64,000 nt of DNA. Origin: Siphonodentalium dalli. Its lineage: Eukaryota > Mollusca > Scaphopoda > Gadilida > Siphonodentaliidae. Location of the stretch: positions 158,603,465 to 158,667,464 of the forward strand of contig CP136068.1 of NCBI GenBank assembly GCA_032622095.1. The letters run 5' to 3'. Shown here piece after piece: positions 37,486 through 48,761 of the stretch (position 1 is the stretch's first letter; the number at the start of each line of letters is the position of its first letter). The position numbers were made by a program, and so were the translations under genes. The notes under the pieces are model-generated. The model did no database searches. It saw nothing but the letters and a program-made list of their open reading frames with translations, and had not been told where the DNA came from.

Positions 37486-37875
37486 TTAACCCTTTACCCA
37501 ACAAAACCAGCCAAATAAAGCTTCAACAGCCTAAAATATCTTCGGTCTGTCTCAATAAAACCATACAAATATGGATATCATTGGAACCGGCTCATTGACC
37601 ACATTGTGATAGTTACAGTTATGCCCTGTGCCAATGCATTCTCTTATATATGCGAGTCGACCATAGGTCGCCTCGCATATATAAGAGAATGCATTGGCCT
37701 AAAAAAATCTTTTTTTAACACTTTTTACCATTTTTTCTTACATTCTTTAACAATTTTATAATTTTTAATGTGTTAAGCCAATGCATTCTCTTATATATGC
37801 GAGGCGACCTATGGTCGACTCGCATATATAAGAGAATGCATTGGCACAGGGCCCTTCTGTTGGGTAAAGGGTTAA
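37486..37875. mobile_element. MITE family C
   Basis: TTAACCCTTTACCCAACA and TGTTGGGTAAAGGGTTAA ends, with two hairpin modules. Confidence 0.88.
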
Positions 37876-37951
37876 CTGTCGAAATTCTTGGAAATACGTA
37901 ATTATTTTCTTCTTGCTAGATAGTTCTGGTCAATTCTGGACTCTTCATAGA

Positions 37952-38452
37952 CAGGTCTGGCAATTCCCAAAGATAGCTACAATAGCCATATGTAGCTATT
38001 GAGGCTACATTTAACTATCGTAAAACAATATTTTACCAATTTGCATTGCATGCAAGAATTACCGTGAGCTGTTGCAACTAAGGGTGAGGGGTATTGTTGT
38101 TACAACTTATGAAACAACTGCCGATGACATTTCGGTTGCATCAGCTTGCGGAATATCCGAGAAGCATAGCTAAGCACATGCATCTGTTTAGAAATTTGTA
38201 TCCTATGTGATATGGGACTCAGATCCATCCATATATGATCTATTCTTCCTCTATTTCGGTAGTTGTCAGAAAAAAGAAACAATGTCAGAATATTTTGTTA
38301 ATTATACATGAAAATGGCAAACAATATAAATTTACAAAGAGTATATTTAAATGATTGTTTGTTGGATTGGGTTATCTCTCTTCAACCATATTCATCCATC
38401 ATTAAAAGCCATATGTAGCTATTGTAACTATATTTGGGAATTGCCAGACCTG
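37952..38452. mobile_element. Inverted-repeat element, 501 bp
   Basis: The ends are CAGGTCTGGCAATTCCCAAA / TTTGGGAATTGCCAGACCTG, followed inward by 'agctacaatagc' and its complement. No clear target duplication was seen, so the superfamily is open. Confidence 0.75.
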
Positions 38453-38539
38453 ATGGATGCTTTTAGTGTTTAATTAGTTGTCGTAAGCTCTAAATTTGTG
38501 AACGCTGTGTGAAATTATCAATGTGACAGAAAATTGAGA

Positions 38540-38690
38540 ATTAGAAACATGGCTTTTTGCCATTCATTGGAAAGCTATCACTGAGAGCTTTCCGATGAAT
38601 GGCAACAAGCCATATTTCCGACTAAATCCTGAAAAGTTACCCATTAATTCTGATGTGGTTAAGGAGTCGATTATTTAGGGCATTACTGTA
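38540..38690. mobile_element. MITE family A, left end truncated
   Basis: The centre 'catggctttttgccattcat' and full right arm end GGGCATTACTGTA. It lies 57 bp downstream of the stop codon of the minus-strand gene. Confidence 0.82.
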
Positions 38691-38746
38691 TCTTTAATGA
38701 TTTATGATTTATCTGGTTCGTGGGTGGTTTGATCGTCAGTGATTTT

Positions 38747-41065
38747 TCATTTATTGTCAGTGATTTGTAGTGTTTCATCAGTTGTTGACGGTTTGGTATC
38801 ATTTGTCAAAGCATCCTTTGTGGTGTACTGACCTTCCATCAGGGTGGGCAGAGCTTCCATTGGGGTGGGCGGTCCTTCCACCGGGGTGGGCGGAGCTTCC
38901 ATTGGGGTTGGCGGTCCTTCCACCGGAGTGGGCGGAGCTTCCATTGGGGTGGGCGGTCCTTCCACCGGGGTGGGCAGAGCTTCCTTAAGTGCTGCCAGTT
39001 TGCTCTCATTTGTTGGTGCCTCCTTGTGGGGGTGTGGAGCCCCCTTGGAGATGGTCGGAGCCCCCTTGGAGATGGTCGGAGCCTCCTTCGGAGTGGGCAT
39101 AGCTTCCTTGGAAGTGGTCGTAGTTTCCTTGGAAGTGGTCGTAGTTTCCTTCACGGTGGGCGTAGCCTCCTTGGGGGTAGTCATGGCCTTCTTGGGGATG
39201 GTCGCAGTTTCCTTCATTGTGATTGGAGCCTCCTTGGGTGTGGGGGTAGCCTCCTTTGGTGTGGTCAGAGCCTCCTTGGGTGTGGGGGTAGCCTCCTTTG
39301 GTGTGGCCTCCTTCAGAGTGGGTTTAGCCTCCTTGGGCGTGGGTGTAGTTTGCTGCAGACTGGGTGTATCCTCCTTGGTGTTAGTCATAGCCTCTTTGGT
39401 GGTGGTTAGAGCTTTCTTTGGGGTGGGTGTAGACTCCTTGGGGGTAGTGGTAGCTTCCTCAGGGATGGTCGTAGCATCCTTCAGTGTGGTCGGAGCCTCC
39501 TTGGGTGTGGGGGTAGCTTCCTTTGGTGTGGTCAGAGCCTCCTTGGGTGTGGGGGGTAGCTTCCTTTGGTGTGGTCAGAGCCTCCTTGGGTGTGGGTGTA
39601 GTTTGCTGCAGACTGGGTGTATCCTCCTTGGTGTTAGTCATAGCCTCTTTGGTGGTGGTTAGAGCTTTCTTTGGGGTGGGTGTAGACTCCTTGGGGGTAG
39701 TGGTAGCTTCCTCGGGGATGGTCGTAGCATCCTTCAGTGTGGTCGGAGCCTCCTTGGGTTTGGGGGTAGCTTCCTTGGGTGTGGTCAGAGCCTCCTTGGG
39801 GGTGGTCGGAGCCTCAATCGGGGCGGTCAGAGTCTCGCTGGGGGTTGGCGGAACATCCTGCGGAGAGAGAACAGCTTCTTTTTTCGCGGGGGTCAGTGGT
39901 CTCAACTGCACGGTTTGCGGATGTCCGCTTGGCATGGATGAAGGTTTCTGCAGTTTCTTCTTCAACTTGAGTAAGTTAACCGGAATACACAGCGGGTTAA
40001 GGGTGAACAGCTTCGGTTTGACAATAGATACTAATTGGTAGGGGCCTGGTGCACGAGGACACTCTGATTCCTCCATGTTTGAACTACCAGCAGTATCCAT
40101 GGCTACAGGAATACACTGAATAGGAACGTTCCCTTGTGACGTGACAGCATGCACAATAATAACCTCAGAGCTTCGGTTCTCTCCGTGTGGTTCATTTGAA
40201 CCATGTGAACTGTCAGAAGGCTGTTGGTTCTTATCAAGAATATCAGTCACTAGCGAAGATGCCTTCCCCGTTATATTTAATGGTGAATAAAACACATTTT
40301 GACGTTCCCTGTACTGCTGCGAGCGCTTGTCGATTTTCGTTGGAGAAACGTGCACAATGTCAGTAATACATGGATGATTGGCATGTTGTACCTCATCAAC
40401 ACTTGAACTGGATGACTTTGTTGTCTTGACAACCAAAGATTTTTCATTTTCTTCGCGATGAGGCATCCTTTCTTTTATGGCATCATCAGGAATCGTTTCT
40501 TCCTTTTCATTAGTAGTATTTGCATTGGATGGTGGTGCCACCTGTGGTCGATGCCACGCAGAAATGTTATTTTCCGAACCTGGTATATCCTCATGACCTT
40601 GACATTCAGTGACATTTCCTTCACCTTGACTTTCACTGACATTTCCTTGAACCGATAAACTAAATGCTGGATAACTGCTTCTCTGACTCTTATACTCTGA
40701 ACCAGCACCATCCATATTACCTTGAACTTCACTGGCATGACCTTGACTTTCACTTGAATAATCTCGACCTTCGACTTGATCTTCTTGTGGCAAGGACACT
40801 CTTACGACTACAGGTTTATTTTCACCCTGTGCCAACTCCCCCACTTCTTGATATGCGAGCGGCACATTCGAGATGGACGATTCGAGATCCCTCACTGCAT
40901 ACTTTTTCTTTAATGACATTATCGGGTTCTTTGGAACTTCGTGTCTGAATGTTGGACGGTCCATTCTTTGAGATGACGCAGGAGGAGCTTTTTTCTTCGG
41001 TTGGGCAGCTTTCAGTGCGTTTTGGTGCTTGATATCCTTGATCTGTTTTAGTAATTCTGTATAAT
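38747..41065 (-). CDS. Unknown gene, last exon, TPKEA repeat tail, one-base frameshift
   Basis: Acceptor CATTCTATTTCAG precedes the exon. It starts by completing an Asp codon, then YTELLKQIKDIKHQNALKAA and so on. It continues with SQG-rich and Ser/Thr-rich stretches (40964-39900), a short LNPLCIPVNLLKLKKK segment, then TPKEA/TTPKEA units and finally 16-residue PTPVEGPPTPMEA units, ending ITDNK and TGA at 38747-38749. Near 39551 a run of six C (minus strand), instead of five as in the sister units, shifts the frame. The upstream frame then runs into a stop at 39459, while the correct frame continues as the downstream frame. Nearby, 39348-39600 and 39601-39778 show a 252-bp (84-codon) duplication plus this one extra base. 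The defect could be an assembly error in a homopolymer or a real allele. Confidence 0.8.
38820..39860 (-). repeat. Coding minisatellite: TPKEA and PTPVEGPPTPMEA units
   Basis: The 48-bp units at 38830-38990 encode PTPVEGPPTPMEA-like 16-mers. The 15-24-bp units from 39000 to 39860 encode (T/S)xPKEA. All repeat lengths are multiples of 3, as expected for selected coding repeats. Open frames on the + strand here (GVGGASIGVG-type) are shadows. Confidence 0.85.
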
Positions 41066-41086
41066 CTGAAATAGAATGTGATGTTT

Positions 41087-41500
41087 AACCCTTGTCACTT
41101 GCAGAATGAGGTCCCCAGAGGGTGAATTTAGTGATGCTATCCCGCATATTGGGCTAGCATACCAAATTCACCCTATGGGGACCTCATTCTGCTTAGGCCT
41201 TATCTTTTGAAAGTTTCTTTATTATCAAATTTCTATATTTTTCACAGAGATTCTATTTCTTTTTTAGTTTAGTTTCTCTATATATGGCTGATGACACATT
41301 GCATAATCAAGGTTCTCAATGGGTGTACATCACAATATTCACCATTTGGGAACTTCAGTCTGAGACTATGATTCCCATAGCAGATGAAGTCCCCAGAGGA
41401 TGAATTTGTTGATGCTAGCCCACTATGCAGGATAGGATCACTAAATTCACCCTATGGGGACCTCATTCGGCAAATGACATGCACAAAAAACTCAGGCTTG
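41087..41500. mobile_element. MITE family B, long form
   Basis: The first arm AGAATGAGGTCCCCAGAGGG is followed by the inner segment ('ctgatgacacattgcataat', 'gggtgtacatcacaat') and a right end 'aaactcaggcttg'. It starts about 20 bp upstream of the acceptor of the last exon on the minus strand. Confidence 0.78.
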
Positions 41501-42469
41501 CGTGTAGGAATGTTTAGAAATTCCTCTTATCAAATTTTGTACACATAATTTTTGGGTTCGAATATGTCTGTTAAAAGGTACTCAGGGCCTTGAAAGTGGA
41601 TTCCTGTGAAATAACATAGAAGTCTGCAAATTAACTATTATCTACAAAAGGGTTCCTGCAAGCAAGGACTGATCAAATTTAAGGCTATTCAAGGCCGTTT
41701 CGCGACATTTTTCAGCTATTTTCAAGGCCCTTTGATACCCAAAAATCAAGGATTTTCAAGGCCTTAAAATAAATTAATCAGTATTCTATCACACATTGCC
41801 ATGTTAGTAATTATTAACATTACTCAGGTTGGGTACTATAATACCTGGTACTTTTCCCAGATTATTATACTCACACAATTCAATGCAGATAAGCTAGGAA
41901 TATTTTTTTTTAACATCAACATCAACAAATGGTAGCGTCTTTTTTTTGTCCTTCAAAACTTTAAGATGTTTGTCAAATTTCACATGGGAATCCAACGCGG
42001 CTTTTCCCATGTTCGCCACGCTAATGTTTTCAGGCAAAGTTTGCATTTTGCAGAATACCTGTCGCCCAGAACGATCATTAACCAGTCTTTGCAACTTTCG
42101 GAAGTTAACCAACAATCTTGGAATGTGCGTTTCCCCAATTTTTTATTGGTAATTATCGAAAACAATCATCGAAAAACAGTACACACACGACAACATTTTA
42201 GCAGACTGACACGACAGTCACATGCGATAATACGTCGCGCTTTGCGATTGGCCAACGTCACTGCAACTATCCAATGAGAATGCTCGATACATCGCTGCTC
42301 TATTATAATATAACTACGCTATTTATATCTCGCTCCAATGCGGTCATTTACTGTAAACCCGGAAATGTAAGAGGTGATTAATTACGGATCATCGGCGTGT
42401 TGTTGTATCGCGAAGAAAATTCAAGGCCCATTGCCCATATTCTAGGATTTCAAGGCCTTGAACCACACC

Positions 42470-43690
42470 CAGGGTTGTCAATAGGTACTGGTACCGGTAT
42501 CGGAACCGGCGGTAATCAGGAATTAAATCGGTACCGGTTCTGATGTCGAGTACAGACGGTTTTCAGTACTGATTGTTAATTTCTATTAATATACCTCTTA
42601 ACGAATGTAAAGGGTTGATTAAGCAGCTCAACATAGGCCCAACCCAACTGCATTGGGTTAACGTGATATCGTCAGCACATTCAAACATCAAAGGCACAGT
42701 GTGGCGCACTATGACAACTTGTCACGAATTTGACAGAATGCAACATTGTGTGGGAGCTTATGATGATTGTATTTCTTTGATGCGGCCGGAATGCCGCCGG
42801 ATGCAAGTCTGCAGTGTTCTGCACATGCCGTTTCTAGGCATCATTTGAGAGGAGTCTGTTACTCTGTCAAGTTGTGTTTAACATTTTACGAATTACGATG
42901 GTGTCCAGGAAATCTAGTCATGTCTGGGATTATTTTATCCCACATGAAAATGACTCGTAGAAAGCCAGATGAGCCGAATGCAATACTGTAATAGCCAGAT
43001 CGAAGGGAAGTACAACGGGAATGAAAAAACATTTGTCAACAAAATACAAAATATCAGTGGATTCGGAAGTTCAGACAAGTGGTCAAGGTTCGACTCCAAA
43101 ATTTAAGCAGATGCCATTGAACCAAACTAAAAGGGAAAGTTTACCGGAACTTTTAGGAAAACTGGTCACTGTAGACATAATTTGGGTGACATCATTTATG
43201 AATTTACAAGTTACAACATGCGAGTAATAGGGCGGAATTATGAATTTATGGCCGATTAGTGAGTTCTCCAATTAATTACCACACAAATAATATGGTGTAC
43301 CGTGAGTCCATGACACCATGTGACCGTCACTACCATGTATCCATACAATATGATACAAGCCTACAATGTTAGCCGGCCCAGTAGTCAAACATACATGTCT
43401 AAATTCGTTCCACTCTGTATTCCATCTTTTTTTAAATCCTCCCTTTGCGACTTGCCGAAAACCGCCACAGACAACAACTTAATTGTAAATGTCGTTGCGA
43501 TTTTTATTTTCGTTGTTTGATTAAACCTTGAACTTAACGAATAATTGATGATGGAACCCACGAAACCAAAGTTATTTGCAGTATAAAAGACCACTCAATG
43601 AGTACCGATACCGACGCAGTTTGCGGTACTGAACATCAGTACGGAACCGGTACCGAAAGTTGTGGTACCGTCGGTACTTTGACAACCCTG
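42470..43690 (+). mobile_element. Nested hAT element, 1221 bp, 8-bp target duplication
   Basis: ACCACACC is duplicated at 42462-42469 and 43691-43698. The terminal inverted repeats are CAGGGTTGTCAA / TTGACAACCCTG, with sub-terminal GGTACCGG-type repeats at both ends. On the + strand at 42895-43060, text encoding SHVWDYFIPHENDS, then AEC and then GSTTGMKKHLSTKYK looks like a BED-type zinc finger with two in-frame stops, one at the place of the first Cys. Confidence 0.88.
42895..43060 (+). pseudogene. Decayed BED-type zinc finger of hAT transposase
   Basis: The frame begins ATGGTGTCCAGG and reads VWDYFIP, then TAG, TGA, AECNTVIA and GSTTGMKKHL. W/F, C-x2-C and H spacing fit BED fingers (family knowledge). 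Downstream sequence holds no transposase core, so this is a non-autonomous derivative. Confidence 0.6.
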
Positions 43691-43934
43691 ACCACACCTT
43701 GTCAAATTCAAGGCCGTTCCTTGAATCCAAGGCCCCGCGGGAACCCTGTACAAGTATATGAAAAACAGATTTGGCTTTGTTCTTATTTTCATTATTAATA
43801 ACTCTCAAATCTGAGATTTTACATGTCAAAATCATTGTTATGCAAACATTACTGTTACAGTGGAATTACCGATAAAAGTCCAACCACCATTACCAAAGTT
43901 TAATAAAAATTTGACGGTAAACATTAGATGAAAG

Positions 43935-45290
43935 TGTAGGGGTGTCACTATTAATCGTATAATTGATGAACCGCTGATAAAGCCGATAATCTATTACCAT
44001 TTCCGCTGTCGATTAATCTGCGTTATTTATTTTGGATATTCGAAAATGCTGGGTATTGTTGAATACCCTGTTTGTTTTACACAGTTTAATCTACAACCGA
44101 GCGGTTAACAACCTTTGATCATGTATCAAAGAGATTCCGACAACATGAGTACTACTAACATATGTTGCAAACCATCGGCAGTTCATTTGATGATGCGACA
44201 TGGTTACTCTTCGGGTTGTTGTAAAATCCGATTGGTGCTGATCGGATGAGGGAGTTGGCCTCTTGGGTGCGCCGAAGGATTAAGTCATACAAAGGGTAAA
44301 ATCCAAGATGGCTGTTGGTGGTCATATTTTTTTAATGAAATACGGAAAAATTTAATGGCTCCCATGGTAGGGTACGACGATGGATTCAAATTTGAAATCC
44401 AAGAATTTAAGATGGCTGCAGGTGGCCATGTTTTGTGAGGAATTTCAGAAATAAAATTGATGGCTGCAATCTAGAAGTCACTCCGAAGTTTCATATGAAC
44501 TTTGGTGACGATTGGATGAGGGATATGGTCTGTTGATTGTGGCAAAGGATTTAGTCATACAAAGAGTAAAATCCAAGATGGCTGCTGGCAGCCATGTTTT
44601 TCATCGAAAATCATTCAAATTTGATAGCTGCTATCTAGAGGTGATCCAAAACATATCTTTAAATTTTCAAAACAATCTTTGATAAATGCTGGCTGCGGTG
44701 ATAAATTCAAATTTGAAATCCAAGATGGATGGCAGTCATGTTTTTAATGAGTTTTGGGAACAAAAATGAAGTGTGGTGATGAATGAGGCAGGTGTAGGTG
44801 GCAAAGGATTTAGTCATACAAAGAGTAAAATACAAGATGGCTGCTGTCAGCCATGTTTTTCACCAAAGTTCGGAAAAATAGATGGCTCCCATCCAGAGGT
44901 GAACCCGAAGATCCATATGAAGTTGGATGACGATTGAATGAGGAATGCGGACTGTAGGGTGTGGTAAAGGATTTAGTCATGCAAAGAGCAAAATCAAAGA
45001 TGGCTGCTGGCGGCCATGATTTTCAACGAAAATCGATAGCTCCTATCTAGAGGTGATCCTAAACATGCCTGTAAATTTTAAAAACAATTCTCCAATAAAT
45101 GTGGGCTGCAGGGTGCGGCGATTGATTCAAACTTGAAATCCAAGAAGGCTGCCAGTGGCCATGTTTTTTTAACGAATTTCGGTTTGGTGACGATCGAATG
45201 AAAGATGTGGTCTGCAGGGTGCGGTAATGGAAATTGTTGACAGACGCACAGACAGACAGACGGATGATGGATGCCAACCCATGGCAATAG
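43935..45290. repeat. Diverged tandem block with 'aagatggctgc' units and GACAGACGG tail
   Basis: Motifs 'caagatggctgctgg' and 'ggccatgtttttca', and 'gatgacgattgaatgaggaa' followed by 'ggatttagtcatacaaag', recur at irregular 110-260-bp spacing. The block ends in 'gacagacgcacagacagaca'. The first 180 bp ('taggggtgtcactattaatc') look like a fragment of another hAT element. No gene was seen. Confidence 0.6.
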
Positions 45291-45453
45291 CTAAAACTTG
45301 ACTTTGATAAGTTGAGCTAAAAATGTGAAAGCATTGGAAAATATTCTGAAAATCATATTCAGCCTAAAATATTTACTAGATTTGTAACAGTTTTGTTTAC
45401 ATAGACAATGGTTTCAACAGACAAAATGTTGTTATGAATATTAGAAGACTTAC

Positions 45454-45624
45454 CATTTTCGATGGCCATTTTTTGTTTGACAGTCTTGTCTCGAGTGAAA
45501 TACGGGTCGACTGGGTATGTCAGCATCTCATATTTCCACTGCACAACTCTCCTCTGTGTCTCGGTGTCGTAGCCTTTGAGAATCTCGATCAGAGTTGACA
45601 TGAGATCAACAACAACCGCACTCT
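45454..45624 (-). CDS. Unknown gene exon m7 (57 codons)
   Basis: On the minus strand, acceptor TATTTCTCCTTCCAG precedes the exon and donor AATG|GTAAGT follows it. It reads SAVVVDLMSTLIEILKGYDT then ETQRRVVQWKYEMLTYPVDP then YFTRDKTVKQKMAIEN(D). Phases 2 and 1 fit the neighbours exactly. Confidence 0.85.
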
Positions 45625-45657
45625 CTGGAAGGAGAAATATAGCAATGGATATGTTAA

Positions 45658-46085
45658 CAAGCCTGGATATACCGGTAATGTGTCTGCCATTTGCAGTATG
45701 AGGTCCCCAGAGGGTGAATTAATGGACACTATCCCGCACAGCGGGTTAGCATCACTAAATTCACCATCTGGGGACCTCATTCCGCTTAGCACTCATCTTC
45801 TGGGAAGTATTTATAGTCTCAAATTAAAATTATTTTTAGTGACTTTTTCCATTCTGTTCAGTTTCTATATCCCCTATTTTGCAGAAGATAAATTGCATGA
45901 TTGAGGTGGCTAACGGGTGAACATCACCAACTTCACCTGGGAACTTCAATCTGATCCTAGGTCTCCCATTGCAGTTGAGCTGGAAGCAGAATGATGTTCC
46001 CAGAGGGTGAATTTGGTGATGCTAGCTAAATTCACCCTCTGGGGACCTCATTCTGCAAATGTCAGACACTCTAAATCCAGACATG
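45658..46085. mobile_element. MITE family B, long form
   Basis: CAAGCCTGGATATACCGG is at the left and 'ctaaatccagacatg' at the right. Two AGGTCCCCAGAGGG arms and the long-form inner segment are present. It ends in an interrupted palindrome. Confidence 0.72.
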
Positions 46086-46156
46086 ACTACCATAATCATT
46101 TCAACACCAAATTGCAAGATAAAGTAGTGAAGTTTGATATGAATTGTTTCTATGTT

Positions 46157-46916
46157 TAGAATAACCTAATGGTAGTAACCATGGTGATTCATCCCCACTC
46201 ATACAGTACTGTGTAATAATCTGACTCAACCTCTATTTATGGACTAACCCAAGGCTCAAAATAAGTGGCCAGTCATGGTCATTGTCCGACGAAAAATAGC
46301 TTATGTCCAGTGCACTTCTGTATCTGTCGGATATTTTGTGACATTTGTCCAATGCAAATTTTTAAACAATCTGTATGTGTTTGGGTACATCCAAGGAGCT
46401 ATTACTGGCCAAATTGGACATTGAAAGTAAAAAATAGTTCTTTTTTAATTTCAGATCAATTCAGAGTTAATGCAATTATCTCGTTTGTGAAGTGCATTTG
46501 TACATTGTATGTATTAATTGACGGAACGTTTTTTTGAACTTATGAAAACAAAAATAACTTGGGTTTTTCCTGGGTGGCGATTGGACGCTCACTAACTCAC
46601 TCATTGACAAATAATAAGTTGATTGGAAATTTAAATACGGTCTCATTCAGTACATCTGAAAATTTGACAGGCACCATTTTGAAATGACCAACACCATCCA
46701 TTTGGTGCCTGTCATTTTGACAGTCAGTAGAAAAAAATTTATTTTGAGCCTTGGACTAACCTAACGCTGATAACCATGGCGATCCCCACTCATTCAACTG
46801 ATGATATACAAATAAGCTATGCATATTTATAGACTAACCTAATGCTGGCAACATTGTCATTCCCTACTCATACAACAGATAAAATATTAGTGCACTGTGT
46901 GTATTTACAGACTAAC
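46157..46916 (-). repeat. 78-bp array of copied exon m6 end plus 5' splice site, split by an element
   Basis: Copies of the end of exon m6 with the donor end at minus-strand positions 46839 and 46761, 78 and 156 bp from the true one at 46917. A fourth copy ends at 46166, before a 504-bp insertion plus its 8-bp duplication (adjusted step ~83 bp). Each reads like 'catcagttg(t/a)atgagtggg' then 'ga...' then '(a/c)g(c/t)(g/a)ttag|gttagt'. The fourth copy also includes 'gagtcagattatTacacagt', matching codons further into the exon. Confidence 0.88.
46250..46753. mobile_element. Inverted-repeat element, 504 bp, 8-bp target duplication
   Basis: The ends are CAAGGCTCAAAATAA / TTATTTTGAGCCTTG, with GACTAACC duplicated at 46242-46249 and 46754-46761. 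The duplicated target is the copied donor-site sequence itself. The 8-bp duplication suggests a hAT origin. Confidence 0.85.
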
Positions 46917-47040
46917 CTAACGCCGGTAATCTTCTCGGTTCTTCCCCACTCATACAACTGATGATATATGAGTAAACTGTGCGATAATCTGGCTCACCCT
47001 CTTCCGATGGTGGTTCTTCGGACAATATCAAACGCAATGC
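46917..47040 (-). CDS. Unknown gene exon m6 (41 codons)
   Basis: Acceptor ATTTTACATTTCAG precedes the exon and donor TTAG|GTTAGT follows it. It reads ALRLILSEEPPSEEGEPDYR then TVYSYIISCMSGEEPRRLPA then L. Its last ~60 bases and the donor are repeated in the following intron. Confidence 0.85.
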
Positions 47041-47074
47041 CTGAAATGTAAAATGATCTCTGCAAATAATCAGC

Positions 47075-47462
47075 CATCACAGCGGGCTACATGTACATAT
47101 AGCATCACTAAATTCACCCTCTGGAGACCTCGTTCTTAGGCCTCATCTTCTGGGAAGTATCTATAGTCTCTAATTAACATTGTTTTAGTTACTTTTTCCC
47201 CCGTCTGTTCAGTTTCTATATCCCCTTATTTGGAGAAGATAAATTGCATAATTGAGGTGACTAATTGGTGAACATCACCAACATCAACTGGGGAACTTCA
47301 ATCTGATTCTAAGTTTCCCATAGCAGTACTTAAAGTCTCAGCAGAATGTGGTTCCCAGAGGCTGAATTTGGTGATGCTAGCCTACTGTGTGGGTTAGCAT
47401 AACTAAATTCACCCTCTGTGGCCCTCATTCTGCAAATGACAAATACACTATTTTAAGGCTTG
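47075..47462. mobile_element. MITE family B, long form, left end lost
   Basis: It contains 'agcatcactaaattcaccct', the inner segment and a right arm ending TATTTTAAGGCTTG. Confidence 0.72.
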
Positions 47463-47566
47463 TATGTGAGTGTATTTAACTGTTGACTCGTACTAAATTA
47501 CTAATTCTTTAATTGAATTTCTGTTGAGTATATTAGGAGATGGATTATACAATGGCTGGATTCAGG

Positions 47567-47783
47567 TACAGTAATGCCCTAATTAATAGACTCTCTAACC
47601 ACAGCAGAATTATGGGTAACTTTTCAGAATTTAGTCGGAAATATGGCTTGTTGCCATTCATCGGAAAGCTCTCGGCGAGAGCTTTCCGATGAATGGCAAC
47701 AAGCCATATTTCCGTCTAAATCCTGAAAAGCTACCCATAATTCTGCTGTGGTTAGAGAGTCGATTAATTAGGGCATTACAGTA
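47567..47783. mobile_element. MITE family A flanked by a ~37-bp direct repeat
   Basis: TA-CAGTAATGCCCTAATTAAT and its complement form near-perfect arms. Outside the TA, 'ggagatggattatacaatgg' then 'ctggattcaggta' is present on both sides (47537-47568 and 47789-47821). Confidence 0.9.
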
Positions 47784-47821
47784 TAGTAGGAGATGGATTA
47801 TACAATGGCTGGATTCAGGTA

Positions 47822-48761
47822 GTCTCCCTGTTAACCTCACAAAATATTTTCCAGGAGATTGGTCACGATTTTCCGTGAGATTGTGGTCATCATCCGGGAG
47901 ATTAAAAAAACATTTATTCCTTCAGATTCCTTTTGCATTTTCATAATTTTGACAACAAAAATTAAAAAAATATGATCAGCTATCACACATAAACATGTAA
48001 GTTTGATGGCAAATTAGCAAGTATTCTTAAGAAAAACATTTACTGTGTAGTTTTTACTTTTATTGTCTCATTTATAGAGAAAATATCGTAAACTACCGGA
48101 GTACGTACATCAATATTAAACTGTAAACTACTTTTAATTTCATTTATATCTCAAGAGATTTCAAATGTCACATTAAAAAGTACAACTCAGGAACAGATTC
48201 CGAAAGTTTAAAGCCAGAACATGTGCTTCTTTTGAATTTTATCAGACAAATACTACTAGTCTCCCTTTAAACATGGTGTATCTTCATGACATTTCAGAAA
48301 TCTCGACCATTTCCGTTTTCACATGGAAATAACCTCTCCCATAAATAGACACCATATCTGCCAGACTAATTCAATCACATGATTGATCATGTGCATACTA
48401 CCAGGAATATGTTGACTGCTAAACTCGTCGGTTAAAGGCCCACTTAATTTTCGAACCCCCAGATCACACATATTTGAAATAGGAAGCTCCAAAACATTGT
48501 ATTATCAACTTATCCAGTATAATAAACTGTGAGCATGTTGTTTTTGTTGAGTTACGGTCAGTTACCAACGTGTTTTTGTGTTTATGTTTCATCTGGTTTG
48601 AAGTGTAAAGTGTATTATTTTCAGGGGGAATAATTCTATATCTTAAAGATAGAGTTATTCCCCTTCCATTGAAAATACATTTTTAGTTTGAATTCTTTTG
48701 CATTCTGGGAGCCATAACGGGGTAAATCTTTCTATGATATCTATTTCTATTTCTCTATGGG
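47822..48761 (-). other. Intron m5/m6, unassigned part
   Basis: There is no coding sequence. A short perfect hairpin at 48622-48664 reads 'agggggaataattctatatc' then its complement. Confidence 0.5.

Larger units (their letters stand above)
41648..43747. mobile_element. hAT-like element with decayed zinc-finger frame, host of nested element
   Basis: The ends are AGGGTTCCTGC / GCGGGAACCCTG, and the sub-terminal 'caaggccttgaa'-type motifs are repeated inward on both sides. On the minus strand at 42110-41900, text encoding SAKCKLCLKT and, after a frameshift, ANMGKAALDSHVKFDKH resembles the CxxC...Hx4H finger at the N-terminus of hAT-type transposases. The rest of the transposase is absent. Confidence 0.65.
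41550..45400. repeat. Dispersed repeat related to 27640-28000, split by nested insertions
   Basis: The left part (41580-41647, 'gccttgaaagtggattcctg' then 'tgaaataacatagaagtctg'), the middle part (43748-43930, 'acattactgttacagtggaa' then 'ttaccgataaaa') and the right part (45310-45390, 'gcattggaaaatattctgaa' then 'aatcatattc') match successive parts of 27640-28000. The gaps are filled by hAT-like elements (41648-43747) and by the 43930-45300 repeat block. Confidence 0.65.

Noticed and set aside
38844-40041. + strand frames rich in GVG/ASLGV
   Set aside because: These are antisense shadows of the TPKEA coding repeats, which have splice-consistent exons on the minus strand.
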